DNA of 51,210 nucleotides from Bacillota bacterium. GTDB lineage: Bacteria > Bacillota > Dethiobacteria > DTU022 > UBA8154. Below the pieces are notes generated by a model. The model was not told the DNA's origin and searched no databases. It saw only the letters and a program-made list of their open reading frames with translations. The translations under genes and the position numbers were made by a program. The stretch lies in NCBI GenBank assembly GCA_012798755.1, contig JAAZMP010000079.1, forward strand, positions 1-51,210. Reading direction: 5' to 3'. This document shows, one piece after another, positions 50,403 through 51,210 of the stretch (the first letter of the stretch is position 1; each line of letters opens with the position of its first letter).

Positions 50403-51087
50403 CTTCCAACACCCCTTTTAAACGATTATATTGGAAATTAAAATAACGCCACCTGGGATCTTCTTTACCCTTTTGGGAAGACTGCAGCCCCTGCAGAACT
50501 TTCTTATAGCGCTTCATTTTGTGCTTGAGCCAGGGCACAAGCAGGGGATCCCTGTTTCTAAGAAGAGCAGGGCCTATCTCTAAAAAGACAGACTCTGAAA
50601 TATCTTGGCGTCCCTTTTCCACGGCGATTATTTCATAATACCGTTCCCTTTCCCGGGCCAGTTTTTCCCGGGCGAAACGAAAACCCTGCGCTACTAGCCA
50701 GCGCCTTACCAAAACGGCATCCACCATCGGCTGTAGCACCAGGCATTTAAAACTTTCAAGCATGTCAGCTGCAGCAATAAGCATCCTGCAGATTGTCTTG
50801 CCGCCCAATCCCGCGATAACTACCGTTTCCACACCGTCCTTTTCGTCAAGTGCCAAAAGGCCATCGCCCACACGCACCTCTACTTTGTGGTTCAAATTGA
50901 AAAGGTTTATTGTTTGTTCAGCCATCCAGCTGTTGGATTCGGATTTTTCTACGGCAATTACTTTTGGGCAGGCTTTTTTCTGAACAAGATAGACAGGCAG
51001 GTAGGCATGATCCGTTCCGATATCGGCCACCACCGTAGCCGGTGGTACAAGAGAAGCCACAGCTGCCAGGCGGGGTTTTAGTTTCAC
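50383..51087 (-). CDS. trmK: TrmK, tRNA adenine(22)-N1-methyltransferase
   Basis: SAM-dependent enzyme that methylates A22 in some tRNAs. The 234-aa protein has the Rossmann motif VVADIGTDHAYLPVYL near the N-terminus, ETVVIAGLGGKTICRML and LQPMVDAVLVRRWL. The start is GTG at 51087, behind AAAGGATG. It usually follows rpoD, which would lie outside to the right. Confidence 0.94.
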   Translation of the reverse strand: MKLKPRLAAVASLVPPATVVADIGTDHAYLPVYLVQKKACPKVIAVEKSESNSWMAEQTINLFNLNHKVEVRVGDGLLALDEKDGVETVVIAGLGGKTICRMLIAAADMLESFKCLVLQPMVDAVLVRRWLVAQGFRFAREKLARERERYYEIIAVEKGRQDISESVFLEIGPALLRNRDPLLVPWLKHKMKRYKKVLQGLQSSQKGKEDPRWRYFNFQYNRLKGVLEDVRRGL

Positions 51088-51102
51088 CGGTAAATCATCC
51101 TT

Positions 51103-51126
51103 TACTATCCGGCAGGTACTATCCGG
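51103..51126. repeat. 10-bp direct repeat before trmK
   Basis: TACTATCCGG occurs at 51103-51112 and 51117-51126, 14 bases apart, just upstream of the trmK ribosome binding site. It may be a protein-binding site or simple duplication. Confidence 0.4.
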
Positions 51127-51210
51127 AAAATTTGGATTTGAGGTGTTAATTGTTAAACTCTTTTTATAATATTTACAAGTTCCCTGAAAGTTATGAAACC
51201 CCTGTCCTGC

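Noticed and set aside
1-51210. CRISPR array, rRNA operon, intact prophage or transposon
   Set aside because: No regularly spaced repeats, rRNA-like tracts or intact transposase/phage genes were seen when reading the gaps.

Overview
The window looks like a chromosomal segment from an anaerobic, endospore-forming, selenocysteine-using Clostridia-type Firmicute, possibly near the Peptococcaceae or Syntrophomonadaceae. This placement is inferred from gene content and order, not from a marker search. The supporting signs are a dcw cluster (mraZ-rsmH-ftsL-SpoVD-type PBP-murE-murF-mraY), the order aspS-hisS-dtd-relA-recJ-secF-secD, a 6S RNA just downstream of aspS as in Bacillus subtilis, a Spo0E-like peptide gene, lysine synthesis through DapL, selA/selB/tRNA-Sec, and a flavin/Fe-S redox cluster of the kind found in acetogens, syntrophs and sulfate reducers. 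Almost everything is on the minus strand, so most operons read right to left.

1-7.9 kb is the division/cell-wall cluster, led by mraZ with a 10-bp-phased MraZ operator; mraY runs off the left edge. 8.1-9.7 kb holds mgtE with its own promoter and terminator. 9.9-10.1 kb is a probable 6S RNA. 10.1-21.3 kb carries aspS, hisS, dtd, relA, recJ and secDF. 21.3-23.9 kb has an HD-domain protein and hisI-hisF-hisA. 24-30 kb is a lysA-dapF-dapL-asd-aspartokinase operon preceded by a promoter and a terminator/antiterminator leader that I cannot assign to a known riboswitch. A RseC-like membrane protein gene lies upstream of it.

30.8-39.3 kb is the most interesting region. It is an apparent eight-gene operon, read right to left: an HdrD-like two-CCG Fe-S protein, EtfB, EtfA, HdrA, an MvhD/FlxD-like subunit, two dicluster ferredoxin-like subunits (FlxC-, FlxB-like) and an FAD/NAD oxidoreductase with a [2Fe-2S] tail (FlxA-like). 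Together they encode every part of a soluble complex that could link NAD(H), ferredoxin, a disulfide-like or unknown acceptor, and an Etf flavin pool. No hydrogenase, formate dehydrogenase or acyl-CoA dehydrogenase is adjacent.

39.3-39.8 kb holds a decayed IS200/IS605-type TnpB element. At 40.1 kb there is a 56-aa Spo0E-family gene with a possible Spo0A box upstream. 40.3-43.7 kb is selA-selB, followed by an MFS transporter on the plus strand, tRNA-Sec (UCA) with its own promoter, and a 51-aa zinc-ribbon peptide gene. 45.6-46.7 kb is a DUF421-DUF4363 pair. The right end has an O6-alkylguanine transferase, a 55-aa hypothetical gene, a TPR protein, a coiled-coil zinc-ribbon protein, a Nif3-like protein and trmK. 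Three small genes (56, 51 and 55 aa) were found by reading the gaps directly. No CRISPR array, rRNA or intact transposon was seen.
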